Shown: positions 1-11,893 of the stretch, piece after piece
Layout: each line of letters opens with the position of its first letter
Numbering within the stretch: the stretch's first letter is position 1
Origin: Muricea muricata
Taxonomy: Eukaryota > Cnidaria > Anthozoa > Malacalcyonacea > Plexauridae
Length of the DNA stretch: 64,000 nucleotides
Assembly: GCA_963855995.1 (NCBI GenBank)
Contig: OY979716.1
Span: 25,183,001-25,247,000 of the forward strand
Direction: 5' to 3'
Position numbers and translations under genes: made by a program
Notes under the pieces: generated by a model
The model's input: the letters and a program-made list of their open reading frames with translations, nothing else
Databases searched by the model: none
Told to the model about the DNA's origin: nothing

Positions 1-637
1 TATAGACGAGGCAGTGTACGTTACATGTCAAGTTGCGCACATATATGACATGATGGCCAATATTTGAAAGAATATAATATCGTCAATAAACCTAAAATAA
101 GAGCATACAACTGTTGTATTTTCCTCGGAATCTCTTATTACTTTTGAACAACATCTATCACTAGCTAAATGCGTGGAGCATGGGCATTCCGGTCGAATCA
201 TTTGGCATACATGCACAATCATACAGTTTCGCACAATGATAATGATATGTTGCACATGTGAAACTTGTTTACAGCAGACAAGCTGCTATACTGATATCAA
301 CCAAGGACCTATTTTAGTAACTTTGATGCATAAAAAGAATTTATAATATGGAGTGCTATATGGTACAGGATTTTTTCTCCTTTTTCAAAGGAAAGTCATG
401 ACTGGGTGGTGAAGTTATTAAAGCAATGAATCAAGGACAAGAATGTAGGCTTAAGACGAAATCTGACATTCAGGTCACAGGTATGATAGCTTTCTTTGTT
501 TTAACAAAATAACAACATCCTTTTGGAAATGGATCTCATCGAACGAGCAATATCGTGAAAAGGAATCCAGTTACGTTAAAGAAACTAGCCGATCTCAGAG
601 CTTGAAAATTTGTTTCATTGTTGATCAGCCATAAGAT
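1..637. other. No gene recognised
   Basis: AT-rich sequence with no coding pattern I can support. A minus-strand open frame at 28-255 has several cysteines but no recognisable domain and no neighbouring exon. Confidence 0.4.
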
Positions 638-640
638 TAA

Positions 641-940
641 GGGGCTGATTATATGGTCCCATTTACCTGGGACTAAGTGAAGCGCAAAATAATCTTGAGG
701 TATTGAAAAATGTCATACGACCAAAGTTCGAACGCTTTATGCATTGATCAATACAAAGATAGATTTAACAAAAATCAATGCGATATACACCATTTTGTTT
801 ACTTCATATTTCGGCGAAACGAAAATCTCAAGTAATCAAGGATTAAGAATTTTTTACAACGTAAACTATGACTTATTTCAATACTTCAAAATCATGTTAC
901 GCTTCACGTAATCCCGGGTAAGCGGGATATAATCAGCCCC
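641..940. mobile_element. Harbinger-like MITE, 300 bp
   Basis: The ends are inverted copies: GGGGCTGATTATATGGTCCC at 641 and the reverse complement of AATCAGCCCC at 931-940. Similarity extends about 65 bp inward on each side (for example AAGCGCAAAATAATCTTGAGG against the reverse of TTCAAAATCATGTTACGCTT). The trinucleotide TAA flanks both ends (638-640 and 941-943), as expected for the three-base duplications of PIF/Harbinger elements. No coding capacity. Superfamily assignment rests only on the duplication and is tentative. Confidence 0.72.
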
Positions 941-943
941 TAA

Positions 944-2165
944 GAGTAGATCGTACGAAGCCTTGAGGTATTCTTTTGTGAGTCAGGTGGTGACGTGCAA
1001 CGGACTGCTAAGGCCAAAAAATACACCGAAGACGTGTATATATAACTACGGCATACGAACATCAACTGAAGAAGAGAAAATATAGTGAAATAATGCAGTG
1101 GGTTGAATAACACTGAAAAGATTAGTATATAATGACAGATAATAAACTAATACAGGAAGGGTTTGTTTCTTAGATGGTATTGTCTTAGATGGTAACTGAG
1201 GCCCTTCGCTCGAAACGTCAGATTTTACTTTTTCGTTTCAAGTTGTGAAGGAACCGATTTCTTTTGTACTATTAACCACCCCAGCTAGACTGGAAACGAT
1301 AGTTCGAGGCTTTTAGCGTGCTAATATATAGGGCGCGTAATTTTGTTGCACGGAAATAACAGTTGACAATAACAGTTGCCACATCAAAGCGGGGAATTAA
1401 TGTAGTTTTTGCTGGACCGTTCTTAGGTCGCGGACATATTGATTCAGATCATTGACCGACCCCAACCAGTTCTTCCCGCCGAGCGCAGAAATTTTTCAGA
1501 TCACTTGCGCGCACAGGAACCTTTGTAACTGCAATGAAATTGTATTTACTTTAACATACTACCATTTACATTTTAACGGTATTTTTTAGCGTGCTTTGAA
1601 AGGTGCATAAACTCAGTGCCTCAGTACCGCTTGTTATTTATTTCACTTTTTTCATATGTGTTGAAGTAAATGTTGAAATTTGACCAATGGCCAGTGTTAG
1701 TGTCTACAAAGTTTCTGCTAAGCTTCCATCTGCTAAGTTGTTTTTTTTCTCAAAGATTTTTTAATGTCTTTTCCTTTCTGCAATGCATTCAAAAAATTAC
1801 AATGAAGATCAATGGTTTGGGGCCAGGAAGTTTTATTCAAGCACGGCTATAAAGTTCTCGACGAAACTGATCTCCAAAAACTTTAGAATGCCCCGCATGT
1901 GATGAGAGCAATTTACAGACGGCAATTTCTATCCCTATTTGCACCCATGAAATTTCAAATAGTTTTGAAGACCAATGGTATCGAGCATATTACCACGCAA
2001 AATCAATCCATCTAGTCCATCTTAATGTATTTCTTTTAATTACTAATGCAGTTGAATATTGGCTAATAGCGGTAAGTACTGAAAGGTAAGACCTTTCTAT
2101 GTCAAGTTATATATCCATTCTAGTTATGAAATTCCAGAGAACGTAACTGTTTTTCGGGGTTAATG
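944..2165. other. No gene recognised, downstream of the decarboxylase gene
   Basis: Apart from the ribozyme-like motif at 1196 no coding or repeat structure is evident. The stretch just left of 2166 holds the 3' untranslated region and polyadenylation region of the minus-strand decarboxylase gene. Confidence 0.35.
1196..1221 (+). other. Hammerhead-ribozyme-like remnant (Penelope-type terminal motif)
   Basis: CTGAGGCCCTTCGCTCGAAACGTCAG resembles the core of the hammerhead ribozymes found in Penelope-like elements: CUGA, a short GGCC/GCUC stem, GAAAC, then GUC. The GA of CUGAUGA is missing, so activity is unlikely. It may mark a Penelope terminus whose body is gone; no reverse transcriptase is visible between 940 and 2160. 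Confidence 0.3.
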
Positions 2166-2686
2166 CTATTTACCCGCGTGTTTTGGCTCAGAAATTACGG
2201 CAATTTGGCCTCGAACTGGAATACTCAACAGGTCACCAGTGCCAGGTGTTTGCCCACGCAGGTCAAAAGAAAGATTCACTCCAGGTCGGAAAACGAGGCA
2301 ATGACTGGAGCCACCAAAATGAAACATACCAAGCTGGTCTCCCTTCTTAACACGATCTCCAGCCTTTACTGTAATCTCGTTGGTAGATACTTCTGCCATA
2401 CCAATTGAGATGAAGGCCATCAAACCAATATCGGGGTTATCTGCTTGGATATAGATAATACCCCGAGCAGCCACATGGGCAAGATAGGTTTGAGATTTTT
2501 CCATGGCTTTGTGATCATTTTTGATATGGTAGGTGTGAGAATAATATGAACCATCAACTAACTCTGTCTTCAGGATTATACCGGAAACAGGACTATGCCA
2601 TCGATGATAATTAGTGGCGTACAGTATACCTTGGTACACTGTCCCACCGTAGAACTTCTCAGCCATTTCAGAGTTGAACATGTGAT
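2166..2686 (-). CDS. Decarboxylase exon: catalytic core and pyruvoyl site
   Basis: The acceptor is TTTAG/ATCAC. It encodes GGTVYQ, the histidine motif YHRWHSP, GMAEVSTNEITVKAGDRV and the processing site FHFGGSSHCL, then a short tail ending in a stop at 2166. This is the alpha/beta cleavage part of the enzyme. Confidence 0.88.
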
Positions 2687-5600
2687 CTAAACATTTTAAT
2701 AATTTATAAGATCAAGGACACCTAATTTTGTTGCTATATAATATTTAAACAAACACATTTCATTTTTCGTGCACGTGTACTATAATAGATTACAGACAAC
2801 GTCATGCAGTGGCATAAACGAGTGCAGTGACTTTTTGTTTTTCACACGCAATGACGTTTTCCGTGATATATTTAATATAGATTTAGAAAACACGACGCGA
2901 CAGTGCATGAAAATGATGTGATACGACTGGCATCTACTTCGAGCTTTGATCATATTTGTATCTATTTTCCACTTGTCTGCTCCTTTCATGGGGCTCCATC
3001 ATAAAGGAAATATAACACTTTTTTCCTTGTTGGCCGGTATAGCTTTTAATCAACACTCGCGAAATTTTAAAGAAACTCGAAATTGCGTGAAAACACTCAA
3101 TTCCCCCTCACTATTTCTCATTTTTCACCATCAACACTTCAAATGATTTATATTTTTAAAATTTAATGTAAGTCTTTGAGAAACATAAAATTCATTTAAT
3201 TTGGTATCTATCCAAAGTTTAACCACATGGTAAACGTCATTAACGTACGATTCCCAAAATAGACAAATTTGGCTAACAATGTTTTTTCCGTTCTAATCGC
3301 CCAATTCCCAACTTTGGATTATTCACAGGGTTGAATACCATTGTTCTCGCTTGTGGAAGAGTACATTAGGACAAAAGTAACCAGGCATACGAGTGATGAA
3401 TACGAGTTATTCACTAATGTCCATACTTCTAAATGCATAGTTACTGTTGTTCTCCGTTACGCTGCTGCATGCTAATATAATAGTAATTATATAGGAGTGA
3501 TCTTAAAATGTGAATTGGGTATAAACAAACGTTAGCCAAATTTGTCTATGCCTTTAAAAATTCCCTCACAACAATAATTTCATAATTTGATGTTATAATT
3601 TTACAAAAATGTGAGAAAAAATAAACCGAACGATTTAAATTTAAAAAAATTGAAATATTGCTGCTAATTAATTAATAAGTTAACTTGCCTATGGAATATC
3701 GTTGATTCTTGATCCAAAACAAATCATATTTCTTTATGTTATAAGCCAGTTTGAAAGGTGCAGATTCGCAGGCATTCGCGATAATACTGTCGTCATCAGG
3801 CGCATCGACTGGCCGAATTCCATCACGATATTCTCTTACGAAGAAATCATCCCAAGATTTGAAACCATAGTGAGGTTGACTTGGATCACATTTGAATTCT
3901 TCAACGAAGTTAGGCATCGCCTCCATCGCATCTTTACCAAACCAGCCTTTATGTGGATCATCGTTCAAAACATGTGTAGATGCTGGACTCGACAAAAACT
4001 TTCCCCAGTGATTTAAAATGTTCTTGAAATGTCGGTTCACCTTAAAAATAAAGGTCATCAAAACTTGCCACACGGTTGTTAAGATTTATTTACTCTTAGA
4101 TACTTGCGATCCGAATTTAGTGCAGGTACACATAACAATGGCCTGAAAACAAAACGGGGTATGAAAGCTGTTCAAAAGAAGCAGTTTTCATGTCCAAGGA
4201 ATACATTCGTGAGGTGCCTATATCACAATCTCCTGAAACCTCAACGTTGAAGTTGCTAATAAGAGTAGGAAACGCTTCAACCAGCAAAAGAAATTTTAAA
4301 ACATATATTCCGCAAAACACATTTTATTTGAAAAAATATTCTTCCTATTATAATAAATATCATAATAGTTAACTAAACTAAATTAAAATTAAGGGGGCCC
4401 TCTACCTTAAGAACTTTGAAAATTTGAAAAAAAATTTTTTTGCACAAAAATCCAGTTTAGTGCTTGTAGAAAGTTGTAAAAATAAAATTGAGCTTAGTAC
4501 GACCTTCATTCGTCTCAAAATTGCACTTTTTTAGCAGGGTATATAAATTTCTTTCCCGTTGCCATGGCAACGCATTCATATTTACTGTTTATTTGGTCAG
4601 TTTTCTCCGTTGTTTACAAGCGTTTTGATTTTTTTATGTGTTCATGAGACTTCACACATAAGGGACTGGTAATGATACTATATGCCTGGTCACCAAGCCA
4701 TTTGAAAACACATTTTATTCCGTTCTTTGAGAAAATAAGTATCAACACAAAGTATTCTTGAAATATATATATATTGAGTCGGCTATATTTTATTTTGTCG
4801 TTTATTTGTGACTGAAAATATTCTCTCAGTGATTGTCCTTTCTTGGCAATGCCAAAAATTTCGAAAAAGAAGCGATTTCGTGGCAAGAATCGATGGAACA
4901 ATGAGGCAGTTTCAACTTCAACATCGACACCGTCATCGCCATGTGGATCAACATCGGTCAATGAAACCGCTTCGGTAAGAAAGATAACAAGTCAAAATAA
5001 AGATAGGAGAGAAGATTTTGATGGGGAATATAGTTATAGGCTGATAGAATTTTCAAACTTAGCGAAAGCATTTCAATCTTTGCATAACTGTGAATCAGGG
5101 GGAGAGTTGAGTGTTACTGATGATGAGGCTCGTAGATATGGAAATAGCGTTGTTATCATAATTGAGTGCTCAAAGTGTGACACGAAAATTGAGCTTCAAA
5201 CTTCTGGCAACAAAAGCAAAGGATGGAACCCTAAGAATTCTGTTGACATGAATCGCAGAATGGTTTACTCTGCAATGGAAATGGGAGTGGGGAGAGATGG
5301 TATGTCAGTGATGTGTGATGTCTTCAACATGCCTCCGCCTTGCCATCCCAATGCATGGAAAAATCATGTCACTGCACTGTACGAAGCTCACAAGAAAGCA
5401 GTATCTGAACAGTTCAAGAAAGCAAGAGATGTGTCATGTGTCAATTTTAAAAATACATCTTATGTAAATCAAGGGAAATCTGTGCAATTATACAGGATCC
5501 CTTGCACTAATGATTTCTTTTGTATGTTTTTAATAAATTATTTTGATATAAATATACGATATTTACAATTTTCAATTGCCTAGTTTACCCATTTTGGACT

Positions 5601-8600
5601 GAAGTATACCTGAAAGAGAAAAGTGGGCGAGTTGTAAGAGAAAAGTAGGCAAAGGGATTATTCCTGGATTTAATGTGGATGATGAGCAGGTCTCACCATT
5701 CGGTAGACTATCAACAAAGATTTTTGCAAAAGACGTATATGGTATGGTTGGATCCACAACGTAATGAATTGTAAAATCACGATTGTTTTTACCACAAAAT
5801 TTTTTCACCCCTTACAAATGGAAACAGTTTGTATACAGTATGTTTCCATTCGCAAAGGAACCCATATCGATTCTGGTGAATTTTTCTTTGGGATACGGTA
5901 CGAAACTCGTATAAAATAATTTTATGAAATAATAGATTGTAACACGGATGCTGCTTTGACTCCTGGAGAATACGCTATTTGATATTGCATTGAAGGCATT
6001 GGAAGCCTCACCAATATTCAAAGAAGCAAAAACGTCCAAAGCATTAAAATATTAGTGACGATATAGTTTGTTATGTCACAAATTAGTGTGACGAGTAGCA
6101 TTTTCAAATGCTGTTTTCAACCTACAATAGCGCTCTTTCAAGCCTGCTTTAGGTCTATATAATATTTGACTTAAAAACAGGTTTAAAAGGGCGCTATTCT
6201 AGGGAGGAAAACAGTGTTTAAGAATTGTTGACTTTTGCGGGTTCTGGTTATTACCTCACTCAACGAATGAGCGTTCAGAATTTACAAATTATAAAATTAT
6301 GTACTTTGCATATACATCCCATACTTGTATTTTCAATATTGTGAAGAATCATTTAAAAATAGTGGTAACAAACCACAATTGGTAGTGCAAGAAATACCAT
6401 CGTTCATAAGCACAGAAGAAAGGAAAGAGAATGTATCTTGAAAAGATTAAAAATTAAATGTAAAGCTTTTATGGAGAATTAGTAAGTATAATGAGAACAT
6501 GCGATATTTTTAGTGACGCATGTTTCTATAGTCCATAACATATCGAAAAAATTACAATTTGTGAATTTTTAGGATGTGCGTGGATGCAACTACCTGAAAA
6601 TCATCATAAACTTGGGTAATTTACAGAACGGGTATAGAAGAAAGGAAACTCGTTGTCTAGGTCATTCATCCTTTGTATCAGTAATTTGGCACCTGAATGA
6701 CTGTCGTTGGTTTGGCTAATTTGGATAGCAAGGTTGCCCTTGTCCAATATTTATTGAATAAGTTGACTGAATAGGTAAGTAATATGATCCCTGTCATTAA
6801 AATGTCAACCAAAAGCTCTAATATCCAAACTTATTCATAATATTATATAAGTTCAATTTTTTAAAATGAAGTTAGTATAAAATTGTCCTGCCAAGTTCTG
6901 AATTGAATTTATTAAATTGCAAATCTTTCCCTGACAATGAGCAACAAAGACTGAATCCCACCAACTCAGGGATTGATGTCTTCTGTGACAACTTGAAAAT
7001 GGGTGTCTTACCTAAAGGCTGTATACAGTATGTACTGAAATTAGTCAAATTGTGCAACACACTCCAGGCCATACACCCTGTTAATAATTATTATTGCTAT
7101 CACTATCTCCAATGGCACTGAGGCAGGTGTGCGATATGAATAAAACAACTAAAACAACATGAGTTTTACATAATTGTTTACATTTTATACCATTTGCAAT
7201 GGAGCAAATATGGGACAGTAAACTTCGAAATTACTGGAATTTTTGCATAAAAACCCTAAATAACGTAATTATTATGCAACAAATTAGGAACATTAGCAAA
7301 AATCTGACTCAGTCTGTTTAAGTTAGCAATATGGAATGTAAAACCAGAGGAGAAGGAAAGAAGAGTCGAGTTTTTAACCCAAAGCAAAACCACTTTGGAT
7401 ATTTCAAAGTTAATTAATTGAGACTATCACACACAAAAAAGATTTTTAGTATCAAATATCGATTTTGTTGATTCAAATTTCAAAAAACTTTTACGTAATT
7501 TTTTTTTTATTGTATTCATGAAAATGAATTCTGAAGAACTTTCTCTAGACAAAATATGCCAATGGCATGTGGGCGCTTTAAAAGAGTTCTGCCAAAAGAG
7601 AAATTTAAAAACGTCAGGCAGGAAAGACGAACTTGTTGCACATGTTTTTGCTGCAAGTGAGATGAAAGTACCTTTCTGTGCTATGGCTGTTGAGTTAGTT
7701 CTACAGAGAACAAAAAAGGCAAGCTGTTACAAGTCTCAAATATTTGTTTACCCAATCCTCTAAAAATAAAAGATAGCTGAATAGGGGAAGCAGACGGTAT
7801 CAAGTCTTGGCCACCTTTATTCTTAAGCGATATTACAATTTTTCTAATGGCTGATCATCCAGGCAAAGATGTTACTTTAATGAAAAACATGCACAAAACG
7901 ATTAAAAAAATAATGCCGATGACTTAATTCGTTCTTCAAAATTCAGAAAAGGAAACAAGAAAATGCAACGAGCATGGCAGTGCTAATTGTGTTTGGCAAT
8001 TAGTGTAGGCAACTAACGAGTGATGTTTGGAAATTTTGCCAAAGTAGGCTAGCTGGCAATTATTTATTATTACCATGAAAAAATATACACCTCTGTAGCG
8101 ACTTTCAGCTTGCGTAAACAGGAACAATCAATATTTAGTGGTTATGCATGACGCAAGGACTAGTTCAGATTTGAAGGGGTTATGCCTTGCGCGAACCATG
8201 TTTTATTCAGTTAGTTTTGTGCATTCGTGCAGAAGGCAATGTTTGAAATTTCATAAACCCTTCGCACGATTTCTCAGTTGTTCAAGCAATTGGGACATCT
8301 TGGTTCGTGCACCAATCGCCTCAACAAAGCAGAACTTTTGTGTGTAAGTTTACCTTATACAATTGTTATGATTATATTAATTATTATGATTATGTTATGA
8401 TTATGTTAATTAAGTAGTTTGATTAGTAGTTTTCACCTAATCCGTTTTATGAGATATAACTTAGTTGTTGCATTGACGCGCTCGCAAGACACATAAGTCG
8501 CTCATCGCCCATTGATTACTCGATGAACCGCCCCCTGTTTATCGCCTACAATATAAGCAGGAGAATAATGGCAAGTCTAAACCTGTCGTATTAATCAGTT

Positions 8601-9309
8601 TAGAATTAATTGTTTGGTACGTGTTTAACTGTAGAACACCGTTTCGCATTTATTTACCATACCACAACGCGTTTTTACATTTTGTCTTAAAATAATTGCA
8701 TGGGGTTATGGTATGCCGAATTCTAAACAGAATGATTTTTTCCTGTTGGAATCTTTCACAAACCAACGCAAAGATATTGAGAGCTCTAGATTCAACGCAT
8801 CATCATGCATTGCACACCCCTTTCATATTATTTTTTTTAGAAAATGTATATGAGCGATTTAGCCCCTAAAATATGGCAACCAGACCTGATACACAAAGCT
8901 CAACAATGCATATCTGCTTGATGCCCAAAATGTATCTATGCTTGCATGAAAAGATATAGTACACTATGAAAGTATAATACGAGCATAAGTTTAGTAGCAT
9001 AAACAACGCTCGATAGCGTATTAAATTAGCAGAGGAATATCATAGTTTGTTCATACTTTTTCTTCACTGCAAAACTCCTCACCTTTTCATTGCGGAACGC
9101 AGCAAAACCAGCAGGAGTGGCTATTGGCCAAACCAGAATAGCTGAGATTGGAAGGCCGGCCCAGTAAGAGTTCTTGTATTCAGGAGCTTTGTCCATGACA
9201 CTGTTAATGATAAAGATCATTTTTTGCCATGAACAAATAGTTACTGCTTCAGAAATATTTACCAGTTGTCTCTGTTGCCAGAACATCTCATGGAAGAACA
9301 TGTTGACCT
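2166..9309 (-). CDS. Phosphatidylserine decarboxylase family protein, PsiD-like architecture (partial, 3 exons)
   Basis: Three minus-strand exons, 9309-9083, 4040-3689 and 2686-2166, join in frame into about 365 codons ending in a natural stop. The product is a pyruvoyl-dependent decarboxylase of the phosphatidylserine decarboxylase family, with the N-terminal extension (Pfam PSDC type) found in fungal and bacterial relatives, including the tryptophan decarboxylase PsiD. Shared motifs are TPAGFAAF, LNHWGKFLSSPAS, FKSWDDFFVREYRDGIRP, GGTVYQ, YHRWHSPVSG, GMAEVSTNEITV and FHFGGSSHCLVFRPGV. The GGSS holds the expected self-cleavage serine that becomes the pyruvoyl group. Substrate cannot be told from sequence; PS, tryptophan or another amino acid is possible. 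Introns are phase 0 and phase 1; the second uses a GC-AG donor. The first exon visible starts in mid-codon, so one or more 5' exons lie right of 9309 and were not found. Several small transposons sit in the introns. No frame break is seen, so it may be functional. Confidence 0.85.
2763..2930. mobile_element. Decayed MITE copy in an intron
   Basis: Segments such as AGATTACAGACAACGTCATG and GACTTTTTGTTTTTCACACGC resemble the better preserved inverted-repeat element at 53151-53314. The two arms around GACTTTTTG are recognisable but degraded. It lies in the intron between the last two decarboxylase exons. Confidence 0.4.
3259..3550. mobile_element. Small TIR element (MITE) in an intron
   Basis: ATAGACAAATTTGGCTAAC at 3259 is repeated inverted as GTTAGCCAAATTTGTCTAT ending at 3550, giving about 20-bp terminal inverted repeats around 290 bp of non-coding DNA. 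The superfamily is undetermined. Confidence 0.68.
3689..4040 (-). CDS. Decarboxylase exon: PSDC domain end and start of catalytic domain
   Basis: The acceptor is TTTTTAAG/GTGAAC. It encodes VNRHFKNILNHWGKFL, GWFGKDAMEAM, PHYGFKSWDDFFVREYRDG and NACESAPF. The donor is ATAG/GCAAGT, a GC-AG type. The nearest GT would shift the frame, while the GC site joins ATAG to ATCAC and gives the expected ...YSI-D-HMF junction. Confidence 0.82.
4843..5583 (+). pseudogene. Mutator-like transposase N-terminal fragment
   Basis: The open frame of about 246 codons begins with a basic, serine/threonine-rich tail (SKKKRFRGKNRW). It continues with IIECSKCDTKIELQTSG, VDMNRRMVYSAMEMGVGRDGMSVMCDVFNMPPP and HVTALYEAHKKA. 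This order (CxxC, 'NRR.VY..' block, 'NMPPP' block) matches the N-terminal part of the Mutator-like transposase family (Pfam 'Mutator-like transposase domain') abundant in cnidarian and echinoderm genomes. The catalytic DDE region that should follow is not recognisable after about 5450, where the frame runs into low-complexity sequence. It sits on the plus strand inside a large intron of the minus-strand decarboxylase gene. GGGGGCCCTCTACC at 4394 might belong to the element's 5' end, but I found no matching inverted end. Confidence 0.62.
6111..6214. repeat. Fold-back inverted repeat
   Basis: CTGTTTTCAACCTACAATAG...AGCCTG (6111-6146) pairs with CAGGTTTAAAAGGGCGCTAT...GGAAAACAG (6178-6214), an imperfect palindrome with a loop of about 30 bases, typical of a fold-back MITE. 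It lies within an intron of the decarboxylase gene. Confidence 0.6.
6215..7517. other. Intronic sequence without recognisable features
   Basis: AT-rich intron of the decarboxylase gene. The open frames here (for example 6903-7121) show no domain, repeat or splice pattern I can support. Confidence 0.35.
7518..7930 (+). pseudogene. SAP-domain fragment of a SWIM/YqaJ transposon protein
   Basis: The open frame 7518-7763 has an N-terminal SAP-type DNA-binding motif: ICQWHVGALKEFCQKRNLKT followed by SGRKDELVAHVFAA, roughly residues 11-50. After a stop and frame change, 7790-7925 reads GIKSWPPLFLSDITIFLMAD. That combination is what I recall at the start of the accessory proteins that carry SWIM and YqaJ-nuclease domains further on, the same class as the gene at 14.75-16.7 kb. 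No SWIM or nuclease part follows, so this is a truncated relic inside the large decarboxylase intron. Confidence 0.55.
7931..9082. other. Intronic sequence without recognisable features
   Basis: No gene identified. The open frame 8138-8347 ends at a donor-like TGTGTGTAAGT but has no recognised domain and no partner exon. Confidence 0.3.
9083..9309 (-). CDS. Decarboxylase exon: N-terminal (PSDC) domain
   Basis: The acceptor is CATTCTTAG/AGGTC and the donor GAAAAG/GTGAGG. It encodes a stretch with MDKAPEYKNS, WAGLPISAILVWP and ATPAGFAAFRNEK, typical of the N-terminal extension preceding the catalytic domain in PsiD-like proteins. The exon begins with two bases of a split codon and ends on a codon boundary. 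Confidence 0.82.
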
Positions 9310-11852
9310 CTAAGAATGAGCAAAATATAATTATTTAGTAACAATATTTAAAGAATTTCATAGTGTAATACGTAAATCATATATTGTTGAGATTCAAATT
9401 AGCTTAATGCATAAACAGTCCGAAGTCTCCGGTGGGTAAAGAATAAGCAACGAGTGTCTCACAAAGAGTTAATTTTGAAAGGACTTGCATTTAAAACGTT
9501 TGAGCGCTCCGCGAAATGCTCCTTCTTGAAGGAACATTTTGATACGTAAAAGAGCGCCGTACTTTTTGCAATGCTAGTCGCTAAAATAAATACTTTCTTT
9601 CGTAGAAAGTCGCTGAAGAAAATTTCGCACAAATAAGAAGAACAACCAGAAGAATAAACGTCTTGCGGACTTCCAGCGGGCGTTATAAATTGCCCATCAT
9701 TTTTATTAGATCTTAAGTAAACAAATAAAATATACGTTTTTCTGATCGTCTACCAATTCATCGATTTCATTGCGCAAATTATCGGCATTTAAATCAAAAG
9801 CGCAAGCCAGGAGAGTGGAGTTTGTACAAAAAATTTAAATTTACGCCCATAGCGTCGCGTGATAAATACGTGTAAAGTGGCCGGAACTTCCCAATAGTGA
9901 TGTATGCTATTTAAATAAATAGATTTCGTTAAAAAACCAGCGAAATTTGAACGTAATTGCTCTCAAATTTCACCTGCCATGTTTGTGTTGTTTTGTTTAG
10001 TAAATTTGCACTCCCGTTTTCTTACGGCAAATTTGATTACTTCTTCTGTTGTTACAGATTTTTGCACAGTTGTCAGAAGAGGTTGGACAGCTGCCACATC
10101 GACAGAAATTTGCGAGATTGAGCCCACGGTATGTCAGCGGTGATTCAAAATACGAAATATTTAAGCAAATAAAAATACTATACTTTTGATAGAGCGAGTT
10201 AAAATAATATCAAATATTTTTTAAATAACGTAATTTATCAATTTTGTTTCGATAGTTTTTCATTCTAGTCCAGTTTCTGCTTATAATGTTGTAAAATAGC
10301 TTGTAAAAGTGATCACTAACTTGTTCCTCTCGAAATGTTTGCTACGACACGTTTGTCCCTTGTTTAAGACTATTAAATATACTCAAAATGCGCCAAAATG
10401 CGATAAAAGATGACCGATTACAAAAAGCATACAATTAATTTTGACTTTGTTTCTACGGAGTCATGACGATAAAACGTACCTTAACTCATTGCGCATGTTT
10501 CTTGTCTGAGTTTTAGAAGAAATTTGTTCCAAAATTCACTTCAAAATACGAACACCGCGCACTGTCCCTGAAGCAATGTCTTTGTGCGATCCGAAGCATG
10601 CTTTGGAATTTGTAGAAAACATTTTTCAAGCTTAGACAACGATAAATATTTGACCTTTGGTACCAAAATAATCGAGAAAATATGAACTTTTTGAATCTGG
10701 TGTAGCTGGAGTCAGCGGATTATTTAGGCTCCAGCGATAATCACTTTATGTAAGCTACCATGTCCTCTCCCGCTTTGAGAACGCGCGAAAATTAGAATTG
10801 CAAATCCATTTTCGAAATTCAAATGCGTCGTTGCCGAGATGGTTGCTATAAATATTAATAAGCTGCGCGATTTTGCCAAATTACGTGACTGTTTTTCTAT
10901 TAAGCGTATTGAGGGGGGCAAATCTTTCCAACTTGTGTTCAACATAAGTGCTTAAAAAGCTGGTATGACCTTAAAAAAGATCACCGGATATATCGTATGT
11001 GCAAATCATAAATGGTTTTCTCGAAAGAAGCTATGCTGTACTTGTGAAAGAACGCAGTGATAGAATTGAAAATTGCGTTAATCAACTGGAGCACATCGCT
11101 TCGCAGCCATATTGATTTTGAATTTAAGCTGGTTACCGCTGCTTGCTTTGCGGGCTCAAATGTCGCAAATTTCTGGCGATCACATATTTTCTCAGCGCTA
11201 GCTAGAGGAAAGTCGACTTGAAAATAGGCATCTGGCTAAAAATATTCAAATATTTCGCGTTTTGATGTAAAGTTACATTTGAATACCACTCAGAATGTTT
11301 CAACAAGAATTGAAGGACCCACAAACAAAAAACTGCGTAAGGAGAACATAGTTTGCTAATTAAATTTCGTTCTTGAAGTTGGTGCTATGCCGTCATGTGA
11401 TTATTCAAATCCGTTTCGGGTGTCAATTTTCAAAAGCAAATATTTCAAATTTCCATGGTTTGATTTTGCTTACTTTTGGCCACACGCAAGATCAAACTCT
11501 TGTCTTTCGTTTAGCTATCGGAACCCATCGGAGCTTTTCACTGTTTTCGACATATTTGCTTTCCAAATTTGCCTACCATTTTTCATACGGAAAGTTTTGT
11601 AGGTCTTAATTTTGGGCGGATTTCCCTAGTTTTTCTTGTGTTTTAGCAAAGGTTTTTTATGCTTTAGTGTCATTAATGCATCTACTGCTGAAAGAATGCT
11701 TTGTTAGGGCAAAAGAATGTTTAAAAAGTGTAACCCCAATTTACATTGTCAAGTTTTGTATATCACAACATGTGTGTTACTAATTATCCTCAAAAACGAA
11801 TTTTAGTATACACTCAGCCATCGACTATTAAAAATGCAGACTTTTGATTGGC
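9310..11852. other. No gene recognised; expected to hold the missing 5' exon(s) of the decarboxylase
   Basis: The decarboxylase gene must continue here, because its first visible exon starts mid-codon and lacks the family's first 60-80 residues. I could not find a convincing exon. A short minus-strand stretch at 10048-10125 reads NFCRCGSCPTSSDNCAK, cysteine-rich but unsupported by splice sites or context. Confidence 0.35.
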
Positions 11853-11893
11853 TTCTCAACCGTGGTCTATTCGTCATAGACCATGGTTGAGAA
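11853..11893. repeat. Near-perfect 18-bp hairpin
   Basis: TTCTCAACCGTGGTCTAT (11853-11870) is followed after TCGTC by ATAGACCATGGTTGAGAA (11876-11893), an 18-bp stem with one mismatch and a five-base loop. Its function is unknown; it may be the centre of a small fold-back element. Confidence 0.7.

Noticed and set aside
2163..2408. Plus-strand open frame opposite the decarboxylase exon
   Set aside because: Shadow of the minus-strand coding exon.
10048..10125. Minus-strand NFCRCGSCPTSSDNCAK, resembling the CxCGxC start of the P2X7-type domain
   Set aside because: Only a few residues match, the CC block and the rest of the domain are absent, and there are no good splice sites.
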